Source: Deltaproteobacteria bacterium
Lineage (GTDB): Bacteria; Myxococcota; Polyangia; Haliangiales; Haliangiaceae
Assembly: GCA_018262455.1 (NCBI GenBank)
Contig: JAGSPR010000145.1
Span: 1-17,229 of the forward strand
Direction of reading: 5' to 3'
Length of the DNA stretch: 17,229 nucleotides
Shown: in pieces, positions 6,778 through 16,693 of the stretch
Layout of the letters: each line of letters starts with the position of its first letter
How positions within the stretch are numbered: the first letter of the stretch is position 1
Position numbers and translations under genes: made by a program
The notes under the pieces: model-generated
What the model saw: the letters and a program-made list of their open reading frames with translations, nothing else
What the model was told of the DNA's origin: nothing
Database searches by the model: none

Positions 6778-7427
6778 TCCTCGAGCCCATCCTCCCGACG
6801 GTGCTCTCCGTGCGCAGGCTGCGCAATGCCGATCCTGCCCTCGTCGTGGCCTACGGTGGCGATCCCGCGAGCCACACGTCGCTCGGGCTCGTGACCTGCG
6901 ATCAGGACGACGCGCTGTACGTCGCGCTCGACGAAGCCACGAAGCACTCGCCGGTCGACGTGATCTTCGCGCGGAGCTTCTACGCCGGTGCGGCCCACGC
7001 GAGCGGCCGGCTCTCGGGAGAGATCCTCGGCGTGCTCGCCGCCGCCGAGCCCGACGCGATCGAGGCCGGGCTCGAGGCCCTGCTCCGCTGCCTCGCGCAC
7101 GATGCATGCTTCTACGATGCCGACGGCAAGCGCACGGTCACGGTGTTCCCGCACGTGATCTCCTCGCTCGGCGAGTACCTGGCACGCGAGGCCGGGCTCG
7201 CGGTCGGCACCCCGATGGCGTATCTGGTCGCGCCGCCTCTCGAGGCCACGATCGCGCTCGATGCCGCGCTCAAGGCGGCCGAGGTGCGCGCCGTGCGGCT
7301 GACTCCCCCGCCCACGCAGACCAACTTCGCGTGCGCCTGGCTCACCGGCACGCTCGATGCCTGCGAGGCTGCCGCGGTCGCCTACGCCGCCGCGGTGGTC
7401 GAAGTAGCGGGAACGCCCCGCGGCTAG
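6774..7427 (+). CDS. eutL: Microcompartment shell protein EutL (tandem BMC-domain trimer)
   Basis: The 217-residue product matches E. coli EutL (219) along its length. Examples are SLGL-TCDQDD (36-46), DEATK followed by RSFYAGAAH (53-74), GTPMAYLVAPPLEAT (about 145-159) and DAALKAAEVR (about 163-172). EutL forms trimers of two fused BMC domains with a gated pore in the shell of the ethanolamine-utilization microcompartment; the family has been reported to bind ethanolamine and cobalamin. The ATG overlaps the eutC stop (ATGA), so the two are co-translated, as in the enteric order B-C-L. No hexameric (EutM/EutS-type) or pentameric (EutN-type) shell gene is in this window, so a closed shell would need genes elsewhere. 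Confidence 0.93.
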   Translation: MILEPILPTVLSVRRLRNADPALVVAYGGDPASHTSLGLVTCDQDDALYVALDEATKHSPVDVIFARSFYAGAAHASGRLSGEILGVLAAAEPDAIEAGLEALLRCLAHDACFYDADGKRTVTVFPHVISSLGEYLAREAGLAVGTPMAYLVAPPLEATIALDAALKAAEVRAVRLTPPPTQTNFACAWLTGTLDACEAAAVAYAAAVVEVAGTPRG

Positions 7428-7481
7428 CTGGAGCTGGCGTCAAAGCCAGGAATGTCCCGGGCATCGCCGGATCGGATGAGT

Positions 7482-7487
7482 TAGATT
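7482..7487 (+). promoter_or_regulatory. Putative near-leaderless -10 element (TAGATT) of the PEGA kinase
   Basis: TAGATT lies 8 nt before the ATG at 7496, 2 nt more than in the other five cases. A start at or within a few bases of the ATG is likely. No Shine-Dalgarno is seen. Confidence 0.42.
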
Positions 7488-7495
7488 GGCGCCGC

Positions 7496-9001
7496 ATGCC
7501 GGCTGTCGCGCCAGACGACTCGCTGACCGGTTTTGTCTTCGCGGACAAGTACCGGATCGTGCGGCAGATCGGCCGTGGCGGGATGGGCGTCGTCTACGAG
7601 GCCGAGCACATGCACCTCGGCAAGCGCGTCGCGATCAAGCTGATGCTGGAGAAGTACGCCGACGACGCCGAGGCGATCGCGCGGTTCCAGCGCGAGGCGC
7701 TCGCCGCGAGCCGGATCGGCAACCCGCACATCATCGACGTCAGCGACATCGGCACCGCGCCGGATGGCCGGTCGTTCGTGGTGATGGAGCTCCTGACCGG
7801 CTCGCCGCTGTCGCAGGTCATCGAAGCCGGGCCGATGCAGCCGTGGCGCGCGATCGCGATCATGCGCCAGGTGCTGCGTGCGGTCGGTGCGGCCCACAGC
7901 AAGGGCATCATCCACCGCGACCTCAAGCCCGATAACATCTTCCTGATCGGCCAGGACGACCAGCAGGACTTCGTGAAGCTGCTCGACTTCGGGATCTCGA
8001 AGGTCGTCGATGCCGACGAGCAGACCGCGTTCACCAAGCTCACGACCACCGGCGTCGTGATGGGCACCCCGCTCTACATGGCGCCCGAGCAGGCGATGGG
8101 CAACACCGTCGAGGCGGCCGCCGATATCTATGCGTGCGGCGTGATGCTGTACGAGATGCTCGCCGGCAAGCCGCCGTTCGAGGGCGCGACCTACGCGGTG
8201 CTGGTGGCCAAGCTCCTCACCGCGGAGCCGCCGCACCTCGCCACGATGCGGCCGGGCCTGCCCGTCGCGCTGGTCAACGCCGTGCACCGCGCACTCGAGA
8301 AGGAGCCGCAGCGCCGGTTCCGCTCCGCGGAGCAGTTCGCGGCCTCGCTGCCGGGCGACCGCACGGCGTCGGAGATCGGGCTCGCCGGGACGCTCGACAG
8401 CGGGATCGCGGTGGCGCGGAACTTCGGGTCACGGCGCCGGCGGACCTGGCCGATCGTGGCGCTGGGCGCGGCCCTCGTGGTCGCCGCCGCCTCCGTCACC
8501 CTGCTGCTGGTGGCGCAGCGCAAGGACACCGCAGCGCCCACGCCCGTGCAGCCGGTGGTTCAGCCACCGCCGCCGGTGACCACGCCGCCGGCGATCACTC
8601 CGACGACCGGGATCCTCGAGCTCCAGACGAGCCCGCTCGGCGCGGCGATCACGGTCGATGACCGGATCGTCGGCCAGTCGCCGGTCATCGTCACGCTCGA
8701 GCCGGGCACCCACCGCGTCAAGGCCGAGCTCGAGGGCTTCGCGGTCGTCGAGTACGTGGTGAGCACGCGACCGAACGAACGATCCTCGGTGGTGGTCCCG
8801 CTGTCGAAGACGGTCGCCGCGACGTCGCACCGGCCGCCGGTGCTCGTCAAGCACTCGCTTCCCGGCGGCGGTCCCGGCGCCGACCCCGGGAAGACCGTGA
8901 AGCCGCCGGCGATCGGCCCCGGCAAGCCCGAGGACGACCCGACGGGCCCCAGCTCGTCAAAGCCGCCGTCGACCACCGGTACGAAGCCGAACCCCTACTG
9001 A
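7496..9001 (+). CDS. Serine/threonine protein kinase with transmembrane helix and extracytoplasmic PEGA domain
   Basis: A 501-residue Hanks-type kinase with every standard motif: GRGGMGVV (26-33), VAIK with Lys-48, HRDLKPDN (140-147), DFG (164-166) and MAPEQ (195-199). An RRRR stop and one membrane helix (about 319-341) follow, then a Pro-rich linker and a PEGA domain (about 371-436; LGAAITVDDRIVG and LEPGTHRVKAELEGF), a fold thought to bind surface polymers. The tail is rich in Pro, Gly and Ser. The topology is cytoplasmic kinase and periplasmic sensor. Its TGA overlaps the ATG of the next gene by 1 nt, and that gene also carries PEGA domains, so the two products probably act together. A TAGATT hexamer lies 8 nt before the ATG. 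Confidence 0.93.
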   Translation: MPAVAPDDSLTGFVFADKYRIVRQIGRGGMGVVYEAEHMHLGKRVAIKLMLEKYADDAEAIARFQREALAASRIGNPHIIDVSDIGTAPDGRSFVVMELLTGSPLSQVIEAGPMQPWRAIAIMRQVLRAVGAAHSKGIIHRDLKPDNIFLIGQDDQQDFVKLLDFGISKVVDADEQTAFTKLTTTGVVMGTPLYMAPEQAMGNTVEAAADIYACGVMLYEMLAGKPPFEGATYAVLVAKLLTAEPPHLATMRPGLPVALVNAVHRALEKEPQRRFRSAEQFAASLPGDRTASEIGLAGTLDSGIAVARNFGSRRRRTWPIVALGAALVVAAASVTLLLVAQRKDTAAPTPVQPVVQPPPPVTTPPAITPTTGILELQTSPLGAAITVDDRIVGQSPVIVTLEPGTHRVKAELEGFAVVEYVVSTRPNERSSVVVPLSKTVAATSHRPPVLVKHSLPGGGPGADPGKTVKPPAIGPGKPEDDPTGPSSSKPPSTTGTKPNPY

Positions 9002-10212
9002 TGCGGAGCTTGGTCGTCGCCGTGGTGGTGTGGTGCTCGCTCGGGCTGGGCATCGCGCGCGCCGATGAAGCCGCCGATCGCGAGGAGGCGCGCAAGGAGT
9101 TCACCGCAGGCCAGGCCGCCGACCGCCAGAAGGACTGGCAGCTCGCGATCGAGCACTACCTGCGCGCGAACGATCTGCTGCCCCACCCGAACGCGATGTT
9201 CAACATCGCCACCGACTACGAGCGGCTCGGCAAGCTGCGCGAGGCCGCGGTCTGGTACCAGCGCTACGTCGATGCAGCGCAGGACTCGCCGGACCGCGAC
9301 AGGGTGGTGCGCACGCTGCGCGAGCTGTCGGCGAGGTCCGGCACGTTGACGATCCGCTCGATCCCCAGCGGCGCGCGCGTGCTCGTCGATGGCGCGTTCG
9401 TCGGCGTGACGCCGTACTCGGGTCCAGCGAAGGGTGGAGGTCATCGCATCGTCCTCGAGAGCGAGGGCCAGCGCACCGAGCGCAACGTCAAGATCGAGTA
9501 CGGCGAGCCGGCGATGCTCGACGTCACGTTGCAGGACGGGTCCGGCACGCTGCGCGTCGAGGGCACGCCGGTGGGTGCGCTGGTCACCGTCGACAACCGG
9601 CCGGCGGGCTCGCTGCCGGTCACGCTCAGCTTGCCACCCGGCGTCCACAGGGTCCGCGTCAGCATGTACGGCTATGCGCCGTTCGACACCCTCTCGGCGA
9701 TCAGCCCGAACAAGGAGACGGCGGTCAACGCGCAGCTCGGGCATGCCCTCGGGGAGATCGAGTCGGCCCCCCCGAAGATGCAGTTCGGCTACCTGTTCGG
9801 GATCGGCGGCGGCGCCGATCTCAAGGGAGAAGGCGGGCTGTTCATGCTCGAGTTCGGCGCGCGCGTGACGCAGTACGACGCGTCGGTCCGGATCGGCAAG
9901 ACGATCGGGCTGACCGCGATCGATCTGCTGGTCCGGTGGGCCCTGACCAAGGCGCGGGTGGCGCCGTTCGTCGCGTTCGGCTATTCGTTCGTCGCGGCGG
10001 GTGGCACGGGAGCCTCGGGCACCGGGTATGCGCTGCTCGGCGGCCTGCGGTTCGATGTGTCGCGCTCCGAGCGCCACAGCCTGTCGGTGATCGCGGAATC
10101 TGGCATCCGCTACTACGGCGGCCTCACGACTTCGGTGCCTGGAGAAGCCCCCACGCGCGACAGCGGACTCGTCGTGCCGTTCATGGCCTCGCTCCTGGTG
10201 TCGTACCGGTGA
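9001..10212 (+). CDS. Exported TPR-PEGA protein with C-terminal outer-membrane-barrel-like domain
   Basis: A 403-residue protein with a signal peptide (cleavage near ARADE, about 20-22). A helical TPR-like segment (about 27-112) follows, then two PEGA-type modules (about 115-178 with IPSGARVLVDGAFVG, and 182-245 with PVGALVTVDNRPAGSLP). The last 145 residues alternate polar and hydrophobic or aromatic residues (FGYLFGIGGG, FVAFGYSFVAAGG, SLLVSYR at the end), suggesting an eight-strand-like barrel in the outer membrane. I infer a periplasmic scaffold tethered to the outer membrane. It overlaps the kinase gene by 1 nt (TGATG) and the transporter gene by 4 nt (GTGA), so the three are translationally coupled. 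Ligand and exact role are unknown. Confidence 0.82.
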   Translation: MRSLVVAVVVWCSLGLGIARADEAADREEARKEFTAGQAADRQKDWQLAIEHYLRANDLLPHPNAMFNIATDYERLGKLREAAVWYQRYVDAAQDSPDRDRVVRTLRELSARSGTLTIRSIPSGARVLVDGAFVGVTPYSGPAKGGGHRIVLESEGQRTERNVKIEYGEPAMLDVTLQDGSGTLRVEGTPVGALVTVDNRPAGSLPVTLSLPPGVHRVRVSMYGYAPFDTLSAISPNKETAVNAQLGHALGEIESAPPKMQFGYLFGIGGGADLKGEGGLFMLEFGARVTQYDASVRIGKTIGLTAIDLLVRWALTKARVAPFVAFGYSFVAAGGTGASGTGYALLGGLRFDVSRSERHSLSVIAESGIRYYGGLTTSVPGEAPTRDSGLVVPFMASLLVSYR

Positions 10213-11465
10213 TCCGGAATCGCGGCGCGATCGTCGCCCTGCTCACCGGCCTCAACTTCTTCAACTACATCGACCGCTTCATCGTCGCCGCGGTGCTGCC
10301 TTCGATCCAGAAGGATCTCGGGCTCTCGAACTTCTGGGGCGGGATGCTCGCCACCGTGTTCTTGCTCGGCTACTTCGCGACCTCGCCGATCTTCGGCGCG
10401 CTCGGCGATCGGCTGCCGCGCAAGGTGCTGATCGCGGCTGGCGTCCTGACGTGGAGCGTCGCCACGGTGGCGTCCGGGCTGTCGGTCGGCCTCGCCAGCC
10501 TGATCGTCGCGCGCGCGTTCGTCGGGATCGGCGAGGCGAGCTACGCCACGCTCGCGCCGACGATCATCGATGACCTCACGCCGACCAACCAGAAGGCGAA
10601 GACGCTCGCGATCTTCTACCTCGCGTTGCCGCTAGGCTCGGCGGTGGGCTACCTGCTCGGCGGCTTCATCGAGGTCCGCTGGGGCTGGCGCACCGCGTTC
10701 TACGTCGGAGGCGGTCCTGGCGTCGTGCTCGCCTTGCTCTGCCTGCTGATCGACGAGCCGAAGCGCCACCTCGAGGTGGCCAGGACCCGGATCGCCGAGA
10801 GCGTTGGTCAGCTGCTGCGGATCCCGCTGTACCGCCGCGCGGTGCTCGGCTACTGCGCCCACACCGCGGCGGTCGGCGCGTTCGCGTTCTGGGCGCCGAA
10901 GTACCTCGAGAAGCGGTTCGACCTGAAGCTCGACGTCGCGAACTTCTGGTTCGGCCTCGTCACCGTGATCGCGGGCGCGGCAGGCACGATCCTCGGCGGA
11001 TGGATCGCGGACCGCGCGATCCAGCGGCTGCCCGAGGTCCCCGCGGACGCCGACCACACCCACCTCGCGAACCGGCTCGCCGCGGCCGCGCAGCTCCGGG
11101 TCTGCGCGATCGGCGTCATCATCGCGGCCCCGTTCGCGGTCGCGTGCTTCCTCGTGCCGACCGCCGGCCCGTTCTTCGTGCTCGCCGGGTGCTGCGAGCT
11201 CGGGGTCTTCATGTCGACCTCGCCGATCAACGCGATCCTCCTGCGCACCGTCCCGACGTACCTGCGCGCGAGCGCGATGGCGATCGCCATCTTCTCGATC
11301 CACCTGCTCGGCGATCTGTGGTCGCCGCCGCTCGTCGGGCTGTTCCTCGACTACCTGCCGATCGTGCTCGCGATGATGGCGTTGCCGGTCGGGTTCGCGA
11401 TCGCATCCGCGGCGTGGTGGCCGCGCCGGCGCGAGGCGATGTCCCCCGCCGCGTTGCCTCGATGA
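10209..11465 (+). CDS. MFS transporter, Spinster-like
   Basis: A 418-residue protein with about 12 hydrophobic segments. It has NYIDRF in the first helix (19-24) and the MFS motif A, GALGDRLPRK (63-72), after the second. The N-terminal pattern, NFFNYIDR followed by VLPSIQKDLGLS, recalls the Spinster family, whose eukaryotic members export lysophospholipids and sphingosine-1-phosphate; bacterial substrates are mostly unknown. The last helix ends in a basic, Arg-rich tail. GTG 10209 overlaps the stop of the PEGA-barrel gene (GTGA), so this is the third gene of the kinase operon; its transport may be the process the kinase governs, which is inference. I found no terminator after it. Confidence 0.88.
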   Translation: MIRNRGAIVALLTGLNFFNYIDRFIVAAVLPSIQKDLGLSNFWGGMLATVFLLGYFATSPIFGALGDRLPRKVLIAAGVLTWSVATVASGLSVGLASLIVARAFVGIGEASYATLAPTIIDDLTPTNQKAKTLAIFYLALPLGSAVGYLLGGFIEVRWGWRTAFYVGGGPGVVLALLCLLIDEPKRHLEVARTRIAESVGQLLRIPLYRRAVLGYCAHTAAVGAFAFWAPKYLEKRFDLKLDVANFWFGLVTVIAGAAGTILGGWIADRAIQRLPEVPADADHTHLANRLAAAAQLRVCAIGVIIAAPFAVACFLVPTAGPFFVLAGCCELGVFMSTSPINAILLRTVPTYLRASAMAIAIFSIHLLGDLWSPPLVGLFLDYLPIVLAMMALPVGFAIASAAWWPRRREAMSPAALPR

Positions 11466-11526
11466 CATTCGCACCGCGAACTCGACACGATACCGGTCGG
11501 CAACGTGCACGAAACATCGCTCCGTC

Positions 11527-11530
11527 AGGA
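11527..11530 (+). promoter_or_regulatory. Ribosome-binding site (AGGA) that decides the start of the next gene
   Basis: AGGA lies 8 nt before the ATG at 11539 but overlaps the alternative ATG at 11530, so it supports 11539 as the start. Confidence 0.5.
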
Positions 11531-11538
11531 TGTGCGCC

Positions 11539-12432
11539 ATGCCGGACATCACTCGCTCTTCGCATCGCGCCCTCCACAGCAGCCTCGCGATGCTGGCCAC
11601 GATCGCCCTCGCGAGGTCCGCGAGCGCCGATGACGCGCCGAACCCTTCGAGCGAGCTCGCGGCCGCCAGCGACGGCGACACGAACGCAGCGCCGACCGAG
11701 ACCGCAGTCGTCACGACGGCCGACGCCCCACCGGCGGCGCGCTACCCGCGCGCGGTGATCGCTCGACCGCTGACGCTGCCATCGGGGCTGGCGGTGTTCG
11801 GCGCCGACGCGACCGCCAACCACGACGTCAGCGTGATGGGCGGCGCGCCGATCGTGGGCTACGGCATCACCGACAAGCTCGAGCTCCAGGTGCCGTATGC
11901 GTTCGCGACCCGCGACTTCGAGGCGAAGGGCCAGCTCGACCTCGACGTCGGGTACGCGGTGCTGCGGGGCGCGCTCGGCGGCAAGCTCGAGGCGATCGCG
12001 CGGATCCGCGGTGGCTACGACCTGCTCGCCAGCCATTCGCGACCGCTGCTGATCGGCCTGCACGCGCAGTACAACGTGACCGACAAGCTCGCGATCATCT
12101 CCGGCGTTCCCGGCTCGCAACAGCTACGGATCTCGCTCGCCAAGGACGCGGCCATGGCCAGGCCGGTCGACTTCACCTTGCCGCTCGGGATCGGGCTCCA
12201 GGCAACCGGTGCGCTCTATCTCCAGCTCGATACCAAGCTGGCGCAGCTCGAGATCTCCGAATCGGCGAACACGCTGATCTTCCGCGATGCCACCCCCGTC
12301 GCGCTCACCGCCGTCTACAACGTCGTCAACGCGGTCGACGTTCAGATCGCCGTCGGGACCGATCTGTCCAACGCCCCGGGGGACGCGCTCACGTTCCTGG
12401 TCGGCGCGCGGTACTACGCTGGCCGGCTGTGA
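11539..12432 (+). CDS. Predicted outer-membrane beta-barrel protein
   Basis: An exported protein of 297 residues. The signal peptide has a hydrophobic core (about 15-26) and a likely cleavage at SASA-DD (about 30). A low-complexity Ala/Thr/Asp stretch follows (to about 70), then beta-rich repeats with the phrases [26 protein letters not shown] and [14 protein letters not shown]. Each pairs a strand with a Thr/Asn-Asp/Ala turn, as in transporter-like or OmpW-like barrels, and the C-terminus [10 protein letters not shown] resembles a final strand. The protein probably sits in the outer membrane; its cargo is unknown. ATG 11530 is an alternative start three codons upstream. It is separated from the transporter gene by about 70 nt, so it may have its own promoter. 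A CGGCTG/CAGCCG stem spans its stop codon but has no T-tract. Confidence 0.75.
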   Translation: MPDITRSSHRALHSSLAMLATIALARSASADDAPNPSSELAAASDGDTNAAPTETAVVTTADAPPAARYPRAVIARPLTLPSGLAVFGADATANHDVSVMGGAPIVGYGITDKLELQVPYAFATRDFEAKGQLDLDVGYAVLRGALGGKLEAIARIRGGYDLLASHSRPLLIGLHAQYNVTDKLAIISGVPGSQQLRISLAKDAAMARPVDFTLPLGIGLQATGALYLQLDTKLAQLEISESANTLIFRDATPVALTAVYNVVNAVDVQIAVGTDLSNAPGDALTFLVGARYYAGRL

Positions 12433-12533
12433 CCAAACCAGCCGACGGTCGCGGGATTCGCTGACGCGCACTTCCGCTCCGCTCGCTGCGGCGTCGACGG
12501 CGGCAGCCGTGATACACCCGGTCCCTCGAGGCT

Positions 12534-12537
12534 GGAG
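12534..12537 (+). promoter_or_regulatory. Shine-Dalgarno of sucC (GGAG)
   Basis: GGAG lies 7 nt before the ATG at 12545 and fixes the sucC start. This gene has a normal leader, unlike the leaderless-type genes of the window. Confidence 0.7.
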
Positions 12538-12544
12538 CAAGAAC

Positions 12545-13722
<1,178 letters not shown>

Positions 13723-13726
<4 letters not shown>

Positions 13727-14607
13727 GCGTCCTCGTTGGATTCAATACGCGGCTCGTCGTCCAGGGCATGTCCGGCTCGGCCGGTGCATTTCACGCCAAG
13801 CAGATGGTGGAGTACGGCACGCGCGTCGTTGCCGGCGTCACGCCAGGCAAGGGCGGAGCGAAGGTCGCGGGCCTCGAGCAGGTGCCGATGTTCGATACCG
13901 TCATCGAGGCGGTCGAGAAGGCCGGCGCGAACACCACGGTGATCTACGTCCCGCCGCCGTTCGCGGCAGACTCGATCCTCGAGGCTGCCGCCGCGGGCAT
14001 CGAGGTGATCATCTGCATCACCGAGGGGATCCCGGCGCGCGACATGGTCAAGGTCAAGTACGTGCTCGACCGCGACTACCCGATGACGGTGCTCGTCGGC
14101 CCGAACTGCCCCGGCGTGATCACGCCCGGTCAGTGCAAGGTCGGCATCATGCCGGGCTACATCCACAAGCCGGGAGGCGTCGGCGTGGTCTCGCGCTCCG
14201 GCACCCTGACCTACGAGGTCGTCGGCCAGCTCACCGCGCTCGGCCTGGGCCAGTCGACCGCGGTCGGCATCGGCGGCGATCCGGTGAAGGGCACCGACTT
14301 CATCGACGCCCTCATGTGGTTCGCCGAAGATCCCGGCACCTCGTCGATCTTCATGATCGGCGAGATCGGGGGCGACTCCGAGGAGCGCGCGGCCGCGTTC
14401 ATCAAGGAGAACGTCAAGAAGCCGGTCGCCGCGTTCATCGGGGGCCAGACCGCACCGCCGGGCAAGCGCATGGGTCACGCCGGCGCGATCATCTCGGGCG
14501 GCAAGGGCGGCGCGGCCGACAAGATCGCGGCGCTCCAGGAAGCGAACATCGCCGTCGCGCCGACTCCCGCCGAGATGGGCAAGACGCTCGCGAAGCTGCT
14601 CTCGTAG
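13723..14607 (+). CDS. sucD: Succinyl-CoA synthetase, alpha subunit
   Basis: SucD binds CoA and carries the phosphohistidine of the enzyme. The 294-residue product has the CoA-binding loop near residues 13-20 (VQGMSGSA), GPNCPGVI (126-133), [10 protein letters not shown] (156-165), the [12 protein letters not shown] block (182-193) and the active-site histidine in KRMGHAGAI (His-252, the position of His-246 in E. coli). It overlaps the sucC stop by ATGA and has the strong AGGAGG site, giving a coupled alpha/beta pair. The stop is 27 nt before the deformylase gene, which has its own leaderless-type promoter, so co-transcription is not required. Nothing is odd in the protein. Confidence 0.98.
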
Positions 14608-14622
14608 CGAGCGGTCCGGGGG

Positions 14623-14628
14623 TAGCAT
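14623..14628 (+). promoter_or_regulatory. Putative leaderless -10 element (TAGCAT) of the deformylase gene
   Basis: TAGCAT ends 6 nt before GTG 14635 (spacer CCGCGG). It lies in the 27-nt gap after sucD, so the gene can be transcribed separately. No Shine-Dalgarno is present. Confidence 0.55.
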
Positions 14629-14634
14629 CCGCGG

Positions 14635-15237
14635 GTGCCCCCGATCCTGAAGATCCTGCAGACCGGCGAGCCGGTATTGCGCCACCAGGCGCGCCCGCTG
14701 ACCAAACACGAGCTCGCCTCGCCCCGGATCCAGCTCCTGATCGAGCTGATGCGAGACACGATGCGCGATGCTCCGGGCGTCGGGCTCGCGGCACCGCAGA
14801 TCGGCGAGTCGATCCAGCTCGTGGTGGTCGAGGATCCGGCGCGGCTGCAGGGCAACCTCACCGAGGAGCAACTCGCCGCCCGCGAGCGCACCGGCGTGCC
14901 GTTCCACGTGCTCGTGAACCCCACCCTCACCATCGAGGGAGATGAAGTGGTCGAGGCGATGGAAGGCTGCTTGAGCTTCGATGGCTACACCATGGTGGTG
15001 CCGCGGGCCCGCAAGGTCCGCGTGGAGGCGCTCGACGAGCGTGGCGAGCCGATCACGATCACCGCGAGCGGCTGGTACGCACGGATCCTCCAGCACGAGA
15101 TCGATCACCTGCATGGGATGCTGTGCTGCGATCGGATGGACTCGCGGACGCTGATGACGGTCGATAACCAGGCGCGGATCTGGCACGACAAGACCGTCAA
15201 CGAGATCCGCGCAGGGCTCGAGAGACTCGACTCGTGA
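14635..15237 (+). CDS. def: Peptide deformylase
   Basis: Removes the formyl group from the N-terminal methionine of new proteins, a metal-dependent cytosolic step. The three family motifs are present in the 200-residue product: [10 protein letters not shown] (48-57), EGCLS with the metal-binding Cys (110-114) and HEIDH with the catalytic Glu and metal-binding His (154-158). The region between motifs one and two is long (about 67-93). The end, [15 protein letters not shown] followed by DRMDSRT and TVDN, resembles plant and mitochondrial PDF1A more than E. coli Def, as far as I remember both. The stop overlaps the WGR gene (GTGA). GTG 14635 follows TAGCAT by 6 nt, and the sequence from this start ([14 protein letters not shown]) fits the family N-terminus. 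Confidence 0.95.
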   Translation: MPPILKILQTGEPVLRHQARPLTKHELASPRIQLLIELMRDTMRDAPGVGLAAPQIGESIQLVVVEDPARLQGNLTEEQLAARERTGVPFHVLVNPTLTIEGDEVVEAMEGCLSFDGYTMVVPRARKVRVEALDERGEPITITASGWYARILQHEIDHLHGMLCCDRMDSRTLMTVDNQARIWHDKTVNEIRAGLERLDS

Positions 15238-16568
15238 CCAAGCGACGCTTCGAGCTCGCCGAGGGCACCTCCAACAAGTTCTGGGAGATCGCGGTCGACG
15301 GGGCATCGCATACGGTTCGGTTTGGACGCATCGGCACGGCCGGCCAGACGAAGACCAAGCCGTTCGCGTCGGAGCAGGCCGCGCGCGCCGACCGTGACAA
15401 GCTCGTCAGGGAGAAGCTCGCCAAGGGCTATCGTGAGGTCGCCACGCGCGCCGAGCCCGCGGTGCGCACCACGTTGAAGCCACCGCGCGGACGTCCGCCG
15501 ATCGTGCTCACGCTCCAGGGCTCGCGGCTCATCACCGATGACGTCACCCAGGAGCTCGGCTCCGCCGCCGAGGCGAAACAACAACTCGACCAGATCCTGC
15601 GGCTGCGCAGGAACGAGGGCTACGCGATCGGCGACGTCGAGATCGCGGACACGCCGGAGCCGGAGCCCCCGGAGGAAGCGGAGGAGGACCTCGACGAGGT
15701 GCCGGAACCAGAGCCACCTTCGGTCGCCCACGACGAGCACGGGCGCTGCCAGATCACGTTCGAACTCGAGCCCGACGCCAGCACCTGCGCGAGCCTCGTC
15801 GAGCGGCTGCAGCGCGAGGCTCCGCGCGTCGTGCAGATCCTGTGTGACCTCGCGAGCCCCGGCGCGCCGTGGGCAGCCGCGCTGGCCAAGGCGCGGTTGC
15901 CTTCGGTGAAGGACTTCATCTTCGACACCTTCTCCCAGACCCAGACCCGACAAGGGCAGAACTCGATCGGCGACCTCCGCGCGACCCTCGATGCGTTGCC
16001 TTCGCTCGAGCGCCTGTTCGCGACGGGCGATCTCGTGCTCACCAAGGGCTCACACGCAACGCTGCGCGAGATGTTCCTGCTCGGCGATCCGCTCACGCCG
16101 AAGTTCTTGCGCGCGCTCGCGCAGTGGAAGCTGGCGGCGCTCGAGCGCCTCGTCCTGTCACTCGCCTCGGATGCGGGACCCGGCGACGACGACGCGGCGC
16201 TCGCGGTCCTCACCCGACTCGACGCGCCGCACCTCCGGATCGTGCACGTCGAGTCGCTGCATGACGTGCCCCATGTGATCCGCGAGCTCATCGCATCGGG
16301 GCGAGTGAGCGCGTGGAAGGAGCTCGTCCTGTCCGGCGGCCTGGACGAAGACGAGTTGATCGAGGTCGTCGAGCGGAACGTCGACGTGCTTCGCGGGCTC
16401 GACGTGTTCGCCCTTCCGCTCGGCAACGAGGTGTCGAGTGACGGCGACGAGAAGCTCCGCGCGCTGTGTGCGTGCGTCCACGATTCGTCGGAGTTCGACG
16501 ATGCGACGCTCCCCGCGGCCTACGACGCGTGGCGCGGCGCCGCCGGTCCGCGCGAGATCATTCGCTAA
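15234..16568 (+). CDS. WGR-domain protein with C-terminal leucine-rich repeat-like region
   Basis: A 444-residue protein coupled to def by a GTGA overlap. Residues 1-70 look like a WGR domain: [14 protein letters not shown], then [11 protein letters not shown] with FGR in place of WGR, then the [10 protein letters not shown] end. WGR domains occur in PARPs and MolR-like proteins and bind nucleic acid in some of them. Residues 88-136 hold a second small unit with [10 protein letters not shown]. An acidic Pro/Glu linker (about 137-165) follows. The C-terminal half (about 210-430) shows irregular Leu-rich repeats ([38 protein letters not shown]). Its link to deformylase is not explained by known biology; I propose no function. 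Confidence 0.72.
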   Translation: MTKRRFELAEGTSNKFWEIAVDGASHTVRFGRIGTAGQTKTKPFASEQAARADRDKLVREKLAKGYREVATRAEPAVRTTLKPPRGRPPIVLTLQGSRLITDDVTQELGSAAEAKQQLDQILRLRRNEGYAIGDVEIADTPEPEPPEEAEEDLDEVPEPEPPSVAHDEHGRCQITFELEPDASTCASLVERLQREAPRVVQILCDLASPGAPWAAALAKARLPSVKDFIFDTFSQTQTRQGQNSIGDLRATLDALPSLERLFATGDLVLTKGSHATLREMFLLGDPLTPKFLRALAQWKLAALERLVLSLASDAGPGDDDAALAVLTRLDAPHLRIVHVESLHDVPHVIRELIASGRVSAWKELVLSGGLDEDELIEVVERNVDVLRGLDVFALPLGNEVSSDGDEKLRALCACVHDSSEFDDATLPAAYDAWRGAAGPREIIR

Positions 16569-16621
16569 ATCATATTGTTAGTCGATTCCGGACGGAGGCT
16601 GGCTGGCCAGCGGCGTCCCGG

Positions 16622-16641
16622 TTCACGCGGTCTTCACGCGG
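16622..16641. promoter_or_regulatory. 11-bp-spaced direct repeat TTCACGCGG, possible operator
   Basis: TTCACGCGG occurs at 16622-16630 and 16633-16641, one helical turn apart, in the 138-nt gap before the last gene. PhoB/OmpR-type response regulators bind direct repeats at this spacing; which regulator, if any, is unknown. Confidence 0.4.
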
Positions 16642-16678
16642 GGGCCCAGGCGATCTCACGACGCGGTCGGGCAGTGTC

Positions 16679-16693
16679 GATTTCAAGGAAATC
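16679..16693. promoter_or_regulatory. Inverted repeat GATTTC-AAG-GAAATC
   Basis: Perfect 6-bp arms with a 3-nt centre, ending 2 nt before the Shine-Dalgarno of the last gene. If transcribed it would be a small leader stem; if bound as DNA it could be an operator. Confidence 0.35.

Noticed and set aside
7434..7449. CTGGC-N6-GCCAG stem after eutL as terminator
   Set aside because: Five base pairs and no T-tract; too weak in GC-rich DNA.
11530..11538. ATG at 11530 as start of the outer-membrane protein
   Set aside because: The AGGA site overlaps this ATG; ATG 11539 has the correct 8-nt spacing. The difference is three residues only.
12424..12444. CGGCTG-N9-CAGCCG as terminator after the outer-membrane protein gene
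   Set aside because: The stem is only 6 bp, spans the stop codon and has no T-tract.
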